Source: an uncultured Pseudomonadota bacterium
GTDB taxonomy: Bacteria > Pseudomonadota > Gammaproteobacteria > Burkholderiales > SG8-39
Length of the DNA: 8,449 bases
NCBI GenBank assembly: GCA_903895005.1
Contig: CAITSH010000511.1
Coordinates: 1 to 8,449, forward strand
Direction of reading: 5' to 3'
The translations under genes were made by a program, and so were the position numbers. Below are positions 1 to 5,969 of the stretch, in pieces (position 1 is the stretch's first letter; the number at the start of each line of letters is the position of its first letter). Under the pieces are notes generated by a model. That model was not told the origin of the DNA. It was given only the letters and a program-made list of their open reading frames with translations, and did no database searches.

Positions 1-554
1 ATCTCATCGATATAGACAATACCGCGCTTGGCCTTATCTACGTCGTAGTCGCAGTTCTGCAGCAGTTTCTGGATGATGTTTTCAACGTCCTCGCCAACGT
101 AACCGGCCTCGGTCAGTGTCGTCGCATCTGCGATCACGAACGGGACATTAAGCAGGCGCGCGAGCGTCTGTGCGAGCAGCGTTTTGCCTGACCCCGTCGG
201 CCCCACGAGGAGGATGTTCGACTTCGCCAGCTCGACTTCCTCGTTTTTCGACAGGTGCTTGAGCCGCTTGTAATGGTTGTAGACCGCTACCGAAAGAATC
301 CGTTTGGCGAGGTTCTGGCCGATGACGTATTCGTCCAGGATGGCGCAAATTTCCTTCGGAGTAGGCAAATCCGACTTGGCCGGCTTGCCACCCTTGTCGC
401 TGGTGGTCTCTTCGCGAATGATATCGTTGCACAGCTCGATACACTCGTCACAGATGAAGACCGAGGGACCGGCGATGAGCTTCTTGACCTCATGCTGGCT
501 CTTGCCGCAAAAGGAACAATAAAGAAGCTTTTCACCGCTGGCTTTTTCAGTCAT
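1..554 (-). CDS. clpX: ATP-dependent Clp protease ATP-binding subunit ClpX (N-terminal part, cut by window edge)
   Basis: ClpX is the AAA+ unfoldase that recognises, unfolds and threads substrates into ClpP in the cytoplasm. My translation from the ATG at 552-554 gives 184 residues before the window edge. The N-terminal zinc-binding domain is complete, with CSFC at residues 13-16 and CDEC at 35-38. The segment [18 protein letters not shown] at 63-80 leads into the AAA+ domain. The Walker A motif GPTGSGKT is at 118-125, and [20 protein letters not shown] follows it as in E. coli ClpX. The last visible residues, IVYIDE, are the start of Walker B, so sensor and substrate-loop regions lie outside. 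An AAAAAAGGA ribosome-binding site sits 9 nt before the ATG (564-572). It lies 36 bp downstream of clpP on the same strand with no terminator between, so the two are very probably co-transcribed. In related genomes lon commonly follows, which cannot be checked here. Family assignment is near certain. Confidence 0.98.
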   Translation of the reverse strand, partial: MTEKASGEKLLYCSFCGKSQHEVKKLIAGPSVFICDECIELCNDIIREETTSDKGGKPAKSDLPTPKEICAILDEYVIGQNLAKRILSVAVYNHYKRLKHLSKNEEVELAKSNILLVGPTGSGKTLLAQTLARLLNVPFVIADATTLTEAGYVGEDVENIIQKLLQNCDYDVDKAKRGIVYIDE

Positions 555-590
555 CGCACTAAATCCTTTTTTCCTGAAGCATTAAGCGCG

Positions 591-1238
591 TTATGCCGCC
601 GTCTTTTCGCGCGCGACCAGCACCTTGTCAACCAGACCATACGCCACCGACTCCTCCGCCGACAGGAAATTATCGCGATCGGTGTCCTTTACCAATTTCT
701 CGACATCCTGCCCGGAATGCTTGGCCATGATCTTGTTGAGAACGTCCTTCAGGTAAAGGATTTCCCTGGCGTGGATTTCGATATCGGAGGCCTGCCCTTG
801 AAAGCCCCCCATGGGCTGGTGGATCATGACGCGGGAGTTCGGCAGGCAAAAGCGCTTGCCCTTGGCGCCGGCGGTAAGAAGCAAGGCGCCCATGCTGGCC
901 GCTTGTCCGATGCACAGTGTTGACACGTCAGGTTTAATGAACTGCATCGTGTCGTAGATCGCCATGCCTGCGGTAACCGAACCGCCGGGAGAATTGATAT
1001 AAAAGGAAATATCCTTGTCCGGGTTCTCGGACTCGAGAAAAAGCAACTGCGCAACGATCAGGTTGGCCGTCACTTCGTTGACCGGCCCGACCAGAAAAAC
1101 CACGCGCTCTTTAAGCAGGCGGGAATAGATGTCGTAGGCGCGCTCGCCGCGACCGGACTGTTCGATGACCATCGGAACCATGCCAAGCCCCTGCGGTTCC
1201 TGGAAACTGCCTGACGTTGTTTCGTAACGCTGATTCAC
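591..1238 (-). CDS. clpP: ATP-dependent Clp protease proteolytic subunit ClpP
   Basis: ClpP is the self-compartmentalised serine peptidase that forms a tetradecameric barrel and degrades proteins fed to it by ClpX or ClpA. The 215-residue product has the normal length. The catalytic triad is readable by alignment with E. coli ClpP: Ser115 in GQAASMGA, His140 in MIHQP and Asp189 in DRDNF. The oxyanion-strand motif [11 protein letters not shown] is at 81-91 and the handle region with EIHAREIL at 154-161. The start chosen is a GTG (1236-1238), supported by CGAGG 8 nt upstream (1247-1251). An ATG at residue 20 (in [11 protein letters not shown]) is the alternative and would remove most of the propeptide-like N-terminus, which is normally processed off in this family. 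It lies 114 bp downstream of tig and 36 bp upstream of clpX, all in one direction. The short leader ORF and the inverted repeat before it are described separately. No key residue is missing. Confidence 0.98.
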   Translation of the reverse strand: MNQRYETTSGSFQEPQGLGMVPMVIEQSGRGERAYDIYSRLLKERVVFLVGPVNEVTANLIVAQLLFLESENPDKDISFYINSPGGSVTAGMAIYDTMQFIKPDVSTLCIGQAASMGALLLTAGAKGKRFCLPNSRVMIHQPMGGFQGQASDIEIHAREILYLKDVLNKIMAKHSGQDVEKLVKDTDRDNFLSAEESVAYGLVDKVLVAREKTAA

Positions 1239-1270
1239 TGTTTGCGCCTCGGAAAATTCATTTTGGACAT
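1235..1270 (-). other. Possible 11-codon leader ORF overlapping the clpP start
   Basis: A short frame [11 protein letters not shown] begins at the ATG 1268-1270 and ends with TGA at 1235-1237, which overlaps the clpP GTG start as GTGA. An upstream in-frame TAA closes the frame, so it is not an extension of tig. Neither of its two ATGs has a visible Shine-Dalgarno sequence. The clpP ribosome-binding site lies inside it. Overlapping stop/start signals can couple translation, but a frame this short may well be chance. I consider expression unlikely without data. Confidence 0.15.
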
Positions 1271-1291
1271 ACTGGATTATGCTATTGGACA

Positions 1292-1342
1292 GCGGACCGC
1301 ACGATGCGTTCGATATTACCGGATACCCGCATGACGGTCCGC
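1292..1342 (-). other. Nested inverted repeat (RNA hairpin candidate) between tig and clpP
   Basis: The arms GCGGACCG (1292-1299) and CGGTCCGC (1335-1342) are perfect complements of 8 bp. Inside them ATGCG (1304-1308) pairs with CGCAT (1328-1332). The core (about 1312-1327) can add a further 5-bp helix with one G·U in the minus-strand RNA. The whole forms a 51-nt interrupted hairpin in the 114-bp spacer. Neither strand has a T-run after it, so it is not a standard intrinsic terminator. It could be an RNA-processing or stability element, an attenuator or a protein-binding site; the sequence does not decide which. Confidence 0.5.
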
Positions 1343-1352
1343 ATAAAATCTC

Positions 1353-2663
1353 TCAAGCATTCGCCCCCATCAAATCGGCAAAGGCGATGGGCGCATCCGT
1401 CACCTTGGCGTTCCCAAGGGCCCATTGCACGACGTTTTCTTCGACCGCGAGTCCTTCAAATTCGGCCAGGCGCTGTGGCTGGGAGTAGAACCATTTTACC
1501 ACCTCGCTCGGGTCCTCATAGCTCTGGGCGTGCTCGTCAACCAGCGCCCTCACCTGCTCGGGCTTCGCACCCAGCGAATGCAATTTGATCAGCTCGGAAA
1601 GGATCAAGCCAAGTGCCACGCGGCGCTTGGCCTGCTCCTGGAAAAGGTCCGGGCTGAACGGCAGATCCTCGACCTTCATGCCACGGCCGGCGAGGTCCTG
1701 GCGCGTCTGATCGATAAGGCGTTCCACTTCCATTTCGACCAGGGCTTTTGGCATTTCGAGCTGGCTTGAGTCGACCAGCGCCTGCATGACCTTTTGCTTC
1801 ACGTTTGATTGCAGGCGTTTTTTCACCTCCCGCTCCACATTCGCCTTCACCTCACCGCGCATTTTCGTCAGATCGCCGTCTGCCACACCGAGGGTCTTGG
1901 CAAATTCCGCATCCACATCAGGCAGGTGGGGCTCTTCAACAGATTTCAACGTGATGGAAAAGCTCGCGGTTTTACCGGCAACGTCCTTGCCCTGATAATC
2001 TGCGGGGAAGTTCACCGCGACTGGCTTGGTCTCCCCCGCCTTCATGCCCGTCACTCCAGCTTCGAACTCGGGCAGCATGCGGCCTTCGCCGATGACAAAG
2101 GGCATTGCACCCGCCTTGCCACCAGGGAATTCGACTCCGTCGATCGTCCCGACAAAATCAACCGTAACCTTGTCGTCCTTTGCGGCTGCGCGATCCACCT
2201 CATGGTGGTGAACGCGCTGCTTGCGCAGGATCTCAATGGTGTGATCCACCTCTGCGTCGGTTACCGGCATGACCGGCCGCTCGATCGCGACTGCGCCGAT
2301 ATCACCAAGCTTCACCTCGGGGTACACCTCGAAGGTAGCGCTGAATTCGATCTTGTCAGCCGCCGTTTCACCCTGCTTGGGTTCGATACGCGGATAGCCT
2401 GCCACTCTGAGTTTCTGATCCTGAACCGCCTGGGAAAACTCTTTTTGCACGGCATCACCGAGCACTTCCGAGCGCACCTGCGGGCCGTACTGTTGCGCAA
2501 CGATTTTCATCGGCACTTTACCCGGGCGAAAGCCCGGCATCTTCACCGTCCGGGTGAGATTCTTGAGGCGCTGCTCGACTTCGCGGTCGATGTCGGCGAC
2601 CGGCACTGCCATGTTCAGGCGGCGCTCGAGTTGGCTCAGTGTTTCAATGTTTGCTTGTTGCAT
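1353..2663 (-). CDS. tig: Trigger factor, ribosome-associated chaperone/peptidyl-prolyl isomerase
   Basis: Trigger factor binds ribosomal protein L23 at the exit tunnel and shields nascent chains; it also carries an FKBP-type prolyl isomerase domain. The 436-residue product has the usual length and three-domain order. The N-terminal ribosome-binding domain (about 1-115) contains the signature GFRPGKVP at 44-51. The FKBP-like PPIase domain spans about 160-245, including [15 protein letters not shown] and [12 protein letters not shown]. The helical C-terminal chaperone arms occupy the rest, with many charged residues ([14 protein letters not shown] near 270-283). The ATG at 2661-2663 is preceded by AGGA with a 9-nt spacer (2673-2676). 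The gene begins 71 bp downstream of tRNA-Leu and is followed by clpP, the order commonly seen in proteobacteria. A 285-codon open frame on the opposite strand (1809-2666) is a by-product of the codon bias of this gene. The identification is very safe. Confidence 0.98.
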   Translation of the reverse strand: MQQANIETLSQLERRLNMAVPVADIDREVEQRLKNLTRTVKMPGFRPGKVPMKIVAQQYGPQVRSEVLGDAVQKEFSQAVQDQKLRVAGYPRIEPKQGETAADKIEFSATFEVYPEVKLGDIGAVAIERPVMPVTDAEVDHTIEILRKQRVHHHEVDRAAAKDDKVTVDFVGTIDGVEFPGGKAGAMPFVIGEGRMLPEFEAGVTGMKAGETKPVAVNFPADYQGKDVAGKTASFSITLKSVEEPHLPDVDAEFAKTLGVADGDLTKMRGEVKANVEREVKKRLQSNVKQKVMQALVDSSQLEMPKALVEMEVERLIDQTRQDLAGRGMKVEDLPFSPDLFQEQAKRRVALGLILSELIKLHSLGAKPEQVRALVDEHAQSYEDPSEVVKWFYSQPQRLAEFEGLAVEENVVQWALGNAKVTDAPIAFADLMGANA

Positions 2664-2715
2664 TGATCATTATCCTAATGCGGGAACGACAAGACAGGTG
2701 CTCTTGCGTGTTTCC

Positions 2716-2732
2716 CGGTTTGCCTAAAACCG
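2716..2732 (-). other. Short hairpin between tRNA-Leu and tig
   Basis: CGGTTT (2716-2721) and AAACCG (2727-2732) form a perfect 6-bp stem with a 5-nt loop. The hairpin begins 2 nt after the encoded CCA end of the tRNA. In the minus-strand transcript the sequence after the stem is GGGAAACACG with no uridine tract, so it is a poor intrinsic terminator. It may instead mark the 3' trailer that is processed away from the tRNA while transcription continues into tig. Confidence 0.4.
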
Positions 2733-2734
2733 TA

Positions 2735-2819
2735 TGGTGCGAAGGAAGGGACTCGAACCCCCACGCCGTGAGGCGCTGGAACCTAAATCCAGTGCGTCTA
2801 CCAATTCCGCCACCCTCGC
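2735..2819 (-). tRNA. leuW: tRNA-Leu with anticodon UAG
   Basis: The 85-nt gene folds as a class II tRNA. The acceptor strands are GCGAGGG (2813-2819) and CCTTCGC (2739-2745), followed by discriminator A and an encoded CCA (2735-2737). A 3-bp D stem GCG/CGC encloses the loop GAATTGGTAGA. The anticodon stem CTGGA/TCCAG holds loop TTTAGGT, so the anticodon is TAG (2783-2785), which reads CUN leucine codons. The long variable arm CGCC/GGCG is typical of leucine tRNAs. The T arm has the usual TTCGAGT loop (2751-2757). The stem pairs include three G·U wobbles, at 5-68, 49-65 and 50-64. The gene has its own strong promoter upstream and leads into tig 71 bp later. The symbol leuW is borrowed from the E. 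coli UAG tRNA and is only a convenience. Confidence 0.95.
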
Positions 2820-2831
2820 CGCCACCCTCGC
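2808..2831 (-). repeat. 12-bp perfect tandem duplication of the tRNA-Leu 5' end
   Basis: On the plus strand CGCCACCCTCGC occurs twice without a gap, at 2808-2819 and 2820-2831. The first copy is nucleotides 1-12 of the tRNA (the complete 5' acceptor strand, positions 8-9 and the D-stem strand). The second copy lies immediately upstream in the precursor leader. It therefore presents a second possible partner for the 3' acceptor strand directly before the RNase P cleavage point. Slippage, or a past integration or excision event, could create it. Confidence 0.95.
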
Positions 2832-2856
2832 GTCCGGCTTTCAAGGCCCTCGGACG
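2831..2856 (-). other. Hairpin in the precursor tRNA-Leu leader
   Basis: CGTCCG (2831-2836) and CGGACG (2851-2856) are perfect 6-bp complements. Inside, GGC and GCC can extend the pairing in an alternative register with a bulge. The structure lies in the predicted 5' leader of the minus-strand tRNA transcript, directly before the duplicated 12-mer and sharing one base with it. It may keep the leader from mispairing with the tRNA, but this role is a guess. Confidence 0.4.
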
Positions 2857-2885
2857 CGGCACGCATCATTTCGATGTGTTGCGGG

Positions 2886-2914
2886 TGCAATTCTACCCGA
2901 ACAACCCCTATACT
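2886..2914 (+). promoter_or_regulatory. Weak candidate promoter for the hpnCDE operon
   Basis: TATACT (2909-2914) is a reasonable -10 element. At 17 bp upstream the hexamer is TGCAAT (2886-2891), which matches the -35 consensus poorly. Transcription would begin near 2921, giving a leader of about 33 nt before the hpnC ATG. The -10 overlaps the last base of the divergent tRNA -35 box, so the two promoters could not easily be occupied at once. Support is limited to motif and position. Confidence 0.3.
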
Positions 2915-2919
2915 GTCAG
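2890..2919 (-). promoter_or_regulatory. Sigma70-type promoter for tRNA-Leu (and probably tig)
   Basis: Read on the minus strand, CTGACA (2914-2919) matches the -35 consensus at 5 of 6 positions. TAGAAT (2890-2895) matches the -10 consensus at 5 of 6, with an 18-bp spacer. Transcription would start near 2883, about 64 nt before the mature tRNA. The bases after the -10 are GC-rich (TGCACCCGC), as is common in stable-RNA promoters under stringent control; that regulation is inferred, not shown. This is the best promoter match in the window. Confidence 0.6.
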
Positions 2920-2953
2920 CCCAAACCACTGAATATCCTTCAAAAACATAACG

Positions 2954-3766
2954 ATGTCGGTTGGCCATTACGAGAATTTCCCAGTCGCATCGGTACTTCT
3001 GCCAGCCCGCCTGCGCCATCCGATAGGAGTGATCTATCGCTTTGCCAGGTCGGCCGATGACTTTGCCGACGAGGGCGACCTGCGACCCGGCGAACGTCTC
3101 GCCCTGCTTGAAGGATATCGGCAGGAATTGGCAAAAGTGGACTGCGGTTCGCCACTGACCGATCCCTTGTTCATACAACTGCGCGAGATCGCGTCAGAGC
3201 ACGCCCTGCCGCTGCAATTATTCCATGACCTGCTCGACGCCTTTTCCCAGGATGTCGTCAAAACGCGCTACACCGATCTCGCCGAATTGCTCGATTATTC
3301 ACGCCGCTCGGCCAATCCGGTGGGTCGTCTGCTGCTCCACCTATATTGCGAAACGTCCGCAGAAAACCTCGCCTGCTCAGACGCGATCTGCTCGGCCCTG
3401 CAACTGATCAATTTCTGGCAGGACGTGGCTATCGACTGGGAAAAAGACCGCGTCTACTTGCCACAGGACACGCTCGCCCGTTTTGGCGTAACAGAGTTGC
3501 AGATCGCGCGCGCGGACTGCGGTGGAAACTGGCCCGGCATGATGGCGTTCGAGGTGGAGCGGGCCCGCCAAATGATAAAATGCGGCGCACCGCTTGCGTT
3601 GCGATTGCCCGGGAGAATCGGCCTGGAACTAAGGATGGTTGTCCAAGGCGGACTGCGCATACTCGAAAAAATTGACGCGGTACGGGGCGATGTCTTCCGT
3701 CGCCGTCCCGTGCTCGGCGCCACCGACTGGCCACTTATGTTCTGCCGTGCACTACTGATGCGATGA
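2954..3766 (+). CDS. hpnC: Hydroxysqualene synthase HpnC (squalene/phytoene synthase family)
   Basis: HpnC turns presqualene diphosphate into hydroxysqualene, the second of the three steps from farnesyl diphosphate to squalene in the HpnCDE route. The 270-residue product has the trans-prenyltransferase fold signatures: the first aspartate-rich motif DDFADE at 35-40 and the second, QDVAIDWEKDRVYLP, at 156-170 (Asp157 and Asp161), with YSRRSANPVGRLLLHLY before it at 115-131. The N-terminus SVGHYENFPVASVLLPARLR is typical of HpnC and separates it from the paralogue HpnD encoded next. The ATG at 2954 is the first possible start, because an in-frame TGA lies 21 nt upstream of it. No good Shine-Dalgarno sequence precedes it (TTCAAAAACATAACG). 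The stop overlaps the hpnD start in ATGA (3763-3766). It heads a divergent operon facing away from tRNA-Leu. The enzyme acts at the cytoplasmic face of the membrane on lipid-like intermediates. Confidence 0.93.
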   Translation: MSVGHYENFPVASVLLPARLRHPIGVIYRFARSADDFADEGDLRPGERLALLEGYRQELAKVDCGSPLTDPLFIQLREIASEHALPLQLFHDLLDAFSQDVVKTRYTDLAELLDYSRRSANPVGRLLLHLYCETSAENLACSDAICSALQLINFWQDVAIDWEKDRVYLPQDTLARFGVTELQIARADCGGNWPGMMAFEVERARQMIKCGAPLALRLPGRIGLELRMVVQGGLRILEKIDAVRGDVFRRRPVLGATDWPLMFCRALLMR

Positions 3767-4596
3767 CCCCAGACCAATATTGCCAACAAAAAGCCGCAGG
3801 AAGCGGGTCGAGCTTCTACTACTCCTTTCTGTTCCTGCCGCCTGATCGGCGCCGTGCCATCACAGCCCTGTATGCGTTTTGCCGCGAAGTCGATGACGTG
3901 GTTGATGAATGCGCAGACCCTGCCCTCGCGCGAACCACCCTGGCCTGGTGGCGCACTGAACTGGGCAACCTGTATGCGGGCAAGCCGCAGCACCCGGTCA
4001 CCCAGGCGCTGGCGCCTGCCCTTGCCCCGTTTAAGATAAGCGAGTCACACCTCCACGAAATCATCGACGGCATGGAAATGGACCTCAACCAGAGCCGTTA
4101 CCTTGATTTCACGGGGCTTCGTCTCTACTGTCATCGTGTAGCGGGGGTTGTGGGCCTGCTGGCCGCCGGCATTTTCGGCTACCGTAATCCGCAAACCCTC
4201 GAATATGCCGAAAAGCTCGGGCTTGCGTTCCAACTGACCAACATCGTCCGGGACGTAGGCGAGGATGCGCGCAACAACCGTATTTACCTGCCCATGGATG
4301 AACTCAAGCGTTTCGAGGTTCCGGCCTCCGATCTCATTAACGGCCGTGAGAGCGAAAATTTTCTGCGCCTGATGCGATTCCAGATCGAACGCGCGCAAGC
4401 AAGCTATGACGACGCCTTCGCCTGCCTGCCCAAAGAGGACAGGCGTGACCAGCGTCCGGGCCTGGTCATGGCAGCGATCTACCGTACTCTGCTCGAAGAA
4501 ATTCAATCCGATTGCTGCGCGGTGCTGCGCCAACGCACGTCCCTCACACCGATACGCAAGTTGTGGCTCGCCTGGAAGACCTGGGTAACGGCTTGA
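3763..4596 (+). CDS. hpnD: Presqualene diphosphate synthase HpnD
   Basis: HpnD condenses two farnesyl diphosphates head to head to presqualene diphosphate, the entry step to squalene. The 277-residue product carries both magnesium-binding motifs of the squalene/phytoene synthase family: DDVVDE at 44-49 and NIVRDVGEDARNNRIYLP at 160-177 (Asp164 and Asp168). The N-terminus YCQQKAAGSGSSFYYSFLFLP and the segment HEIIDGMEMDLNQSRY (98-113) are characteristic of HpnD. Translation starts at an ATG that overlaps the hpnC stop by 4 bp, with no evident Shine-Dalgarno site, so it is probably coupled to hpnC translation. The next gene, hpnE, begins 22 bp after its stop. Phytoene synthase is the main alternative in this family, but the hpnC and hpnE neighbours make the squalene role much more likely. 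Confidence 0.94.
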   Translation: MTPDQYCQQKAAGSGSSFYYSFLFLPPDRRRAITALYAFCREVDDVVDECADPALARTTLAWWRTELGNLYAGKPQHPVTQALAPALAPFKISESHLHEIIDGMEMDLNQSRYLDFTGLRLYCHRVAGVVGLLAAGIFGYRNPQTLEYAEKLGLAFQLTNIVRDVGEDARNNRIYLPMDELKRFEVPASDLINGRESENFLRLMRFQIERAQASYDDAFACLPKEDRRDQRPGLVMAAIYRTLLEEIQSDCCAVLRQRTSLTPIRKLWLAWKTWVTA

Positions 4597-4618
4597 TCAG
4601 GCGGGCGGAGGCACACAC

Positions 4619-5920
4619 ATGAAGGGGGGCGTCCCCCAAGCGGCAGTCATTGGTGCCGGCTGGGCAGGCATGGCTGCCGCGGTGGAACTGGCCGACCGCG
4701 GCCTTCGCGTCACCGTTTTCGAGGCCTCCCGCGCCCTTGGCGGGCGGGCGCGCCGCGTCGAAGCCGAGGGCACGGTGCTCGACAACGGCCAGCACATTCT
4801 CATTGGCGCCTACACCGAAACGCTAGCGCAAATGCGCCGCGTCGGAGCGGCCCCGGAAGAACTGCTTCTGCGCCTGCCGCTGCAGCTGCGCTATGCAAGC
4901 GGATTTTCGCTGGCTGCCCCGGATTGGCCGGCCCCGTTGCACCTCGGCGCGGCGCTGCTGGGCGCACGCGGCCTGCGCTTCTCAGAACGACTCTCCGCCA
5001 TCCGCTTCATGCAGGCGCTCAAGCGTTGCGACTTTAAAGTCGAGCCGGACATCACGGTCGAGACCCTCCTGGAGAAGCATGGACAACGGGGTGCTCTGCG
5101 CGAGTTCCTGTGGGAGCCGCTGTGCGTTTCCGCACTGAACACGCCGGCAGAGAGTGCATCGGCGCGGGTATTCGCAAGCGTACTGCGCGACACGCTGACC
5201 GGTCGGCGAGAGAACAGCGAAATGCTGTTGCCGCGCGTCGACTTGAGCGCCCTTTTTCCCGAACCGGCGGCAGCCTTTATCGGCAAAAAGCACGGGCGCG
5301 TTCTTATGGGCGAAGCCGTTCGAGGCCTTCGCCTGGATGAAAGCAACGGCATGTGGCGCCTCGACGAGCGCCCGCAGCAGTTCAGCCATGTCATCGTCGC
5401 CACCGGCCCCCATCACGCCGGCGCAATCCTTGAAAATATCCCTGGCCTGGAGGCAACCCGCCGGGCGATCGATGTTTTCGACTACCAGCCCATTTACACC
5501 TGTTACCTGCAATACACGCCTGAAGTGCGACTGCCTTCGCCCATGCTCGGGTTCACCGGGGGATTCGTGCAGTGGGCCTTCGATCGGGGCGCGTTATCCG
5601 GCATCCCCGGACTCATCGCAGTCGTGGTCAGTGCGACCGGGGCACACCAAGGTCTGACACAGGATGCGTTCGGAGCCGCCGTCCACAGAGAACTGATCCA
5701 ACACCTCGGATCTTTCCCGACGCCGCTATGGCAACGCGTCATCGCCGAAAAGCGCGCAACCTTCTCATGCCGGCCTTCGATGAACCGCCCTGGCAACCGC
5801 ACAGCTCAACCCGGACTGCTTCTTGCCGGCGATTACACCGACAGCCCCTACCCTGCAACCCTGGAGTCAGCGGTTCGCAGCGGCATCGCCTGTGGCCGGA
5901 TCATTGCAGGCGCGAGCTGA
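4619..5920 (+). CDS. hpnE: Hydroxysqualene dehydroxylase HpnE (squalene-associated FAD-dependent oxidoreductase)
   Basis: HpnE is a flavoprotein that removes the hydroxyl group of hydroxysqualene to give squalene, completing the HpnD–HpnC–HpnE route. The 433-residue product begins with a Rossmann FAD-binding motif, AVIGAGWAGMAAAVELADRG (residues 9-28), with Glu35 at the end of the second strand and GGRARR at 41-46. The C-terminal FAD-contact segment LLLAGDYTDSPYPATLESAV at 400-419 is typical of amine-oxidase/phytoene-desaturase-like enzymes. The ATG is supported by a strong GGAGG at 4607-4611 with a 7-nt spacer, the best ribosome-binding site of the operon. It lies 22 bp after hpnD. A carotenoid desaturase function is the alternative reading of the fold; the complete hpnCDE context favours HpnE. 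No truncation or missing motif is seen. Confidence 0.93.
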   Translation: MKGGVPQAAVIGAGWAGMAAAVELADRGLRVTVFEASRALGGRARRVEAEGTVLDNGQHILIGAYTETLAQMRRVGAAPEELLLRLPLQLRYASGFSLAAPDWPAPLHLGAALLGARGLRFSERLSAIRFMQALKRCDFKVEPDITVETLLEKHGQRGALREFLWEPLCVSALNTPAESASARVFASVLRDTLTGRRENSEMLLPRVDLSALFPEPAAAFIGKKHGRVLMGEAVRGLRLDESNGMWRLDERPQQFSHVIVATGPHHAGAILENIPGLEATRRAIDVFDYQPIYTCYLQYTPEVRLPSPMLGFTGGFVQWAFDRGALSGIPGLIAVVVSATGAHQGLTQDAFGAAVHRELIQHLGSFPTPLWQRVIAEKRATFSCRPSMNRPGNRTAQPGLLLAGDYTDSPYPATLESAVRSGIACGRIIAGAS

Positions 5921-5969
5921 GTCCCGAAAACTCGACAATTCACCGCCAAACCGTAAAGGAAGCATCAAG

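Noticed and set aside
255..923. 222-codon plus-strand frame spanning the clpX–clpP junction
   Set aside because: It is antisense to two certain genes and has no recognisable domain; long antisense frames are common at this GC content.
1265..1285. CATAAT (near 1275-1280, minus strand) as the -10 of a clpP promoter
   Set aside because: No acceptable -35 hexamer lies 16-18 bp upstream and no heat-shock sigma32-type pair is evident.
1809..2666. 285-codon open frame on the plus strand opposite tig
   Set aside because: It lies wholly antisense to an unambiguous trigger factor gene. Its product is rich in His, Arg, Leu and Cys as expected from reading GC-biased codons backwards, and shows no family motif.
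2735..2819. tRNA-Leu as an attachment site for an integrated element
   Set aside because: No integrase, no copy of the tRNA 3' end and no foreign-looking genes are in the window. The only duplicate is the 12-bp 5' repeat, reported separately.
2798..3178. 126-codon minus-strand frame over the tRNA leader and the start of hpnC
   Set aside because: It runs through the promoter and tRNA leader and is antisense to hpnC; there is no family resemblance or convincing start signal.
5823..5969. 49-codon N-terminal extension of the Bug-family gene
   Set aside because: It overlaps the end of hpnE and would place the signal peptide internally. The ATG at 5970 has a good ribosome-binding site and a typical signal sequence follows.
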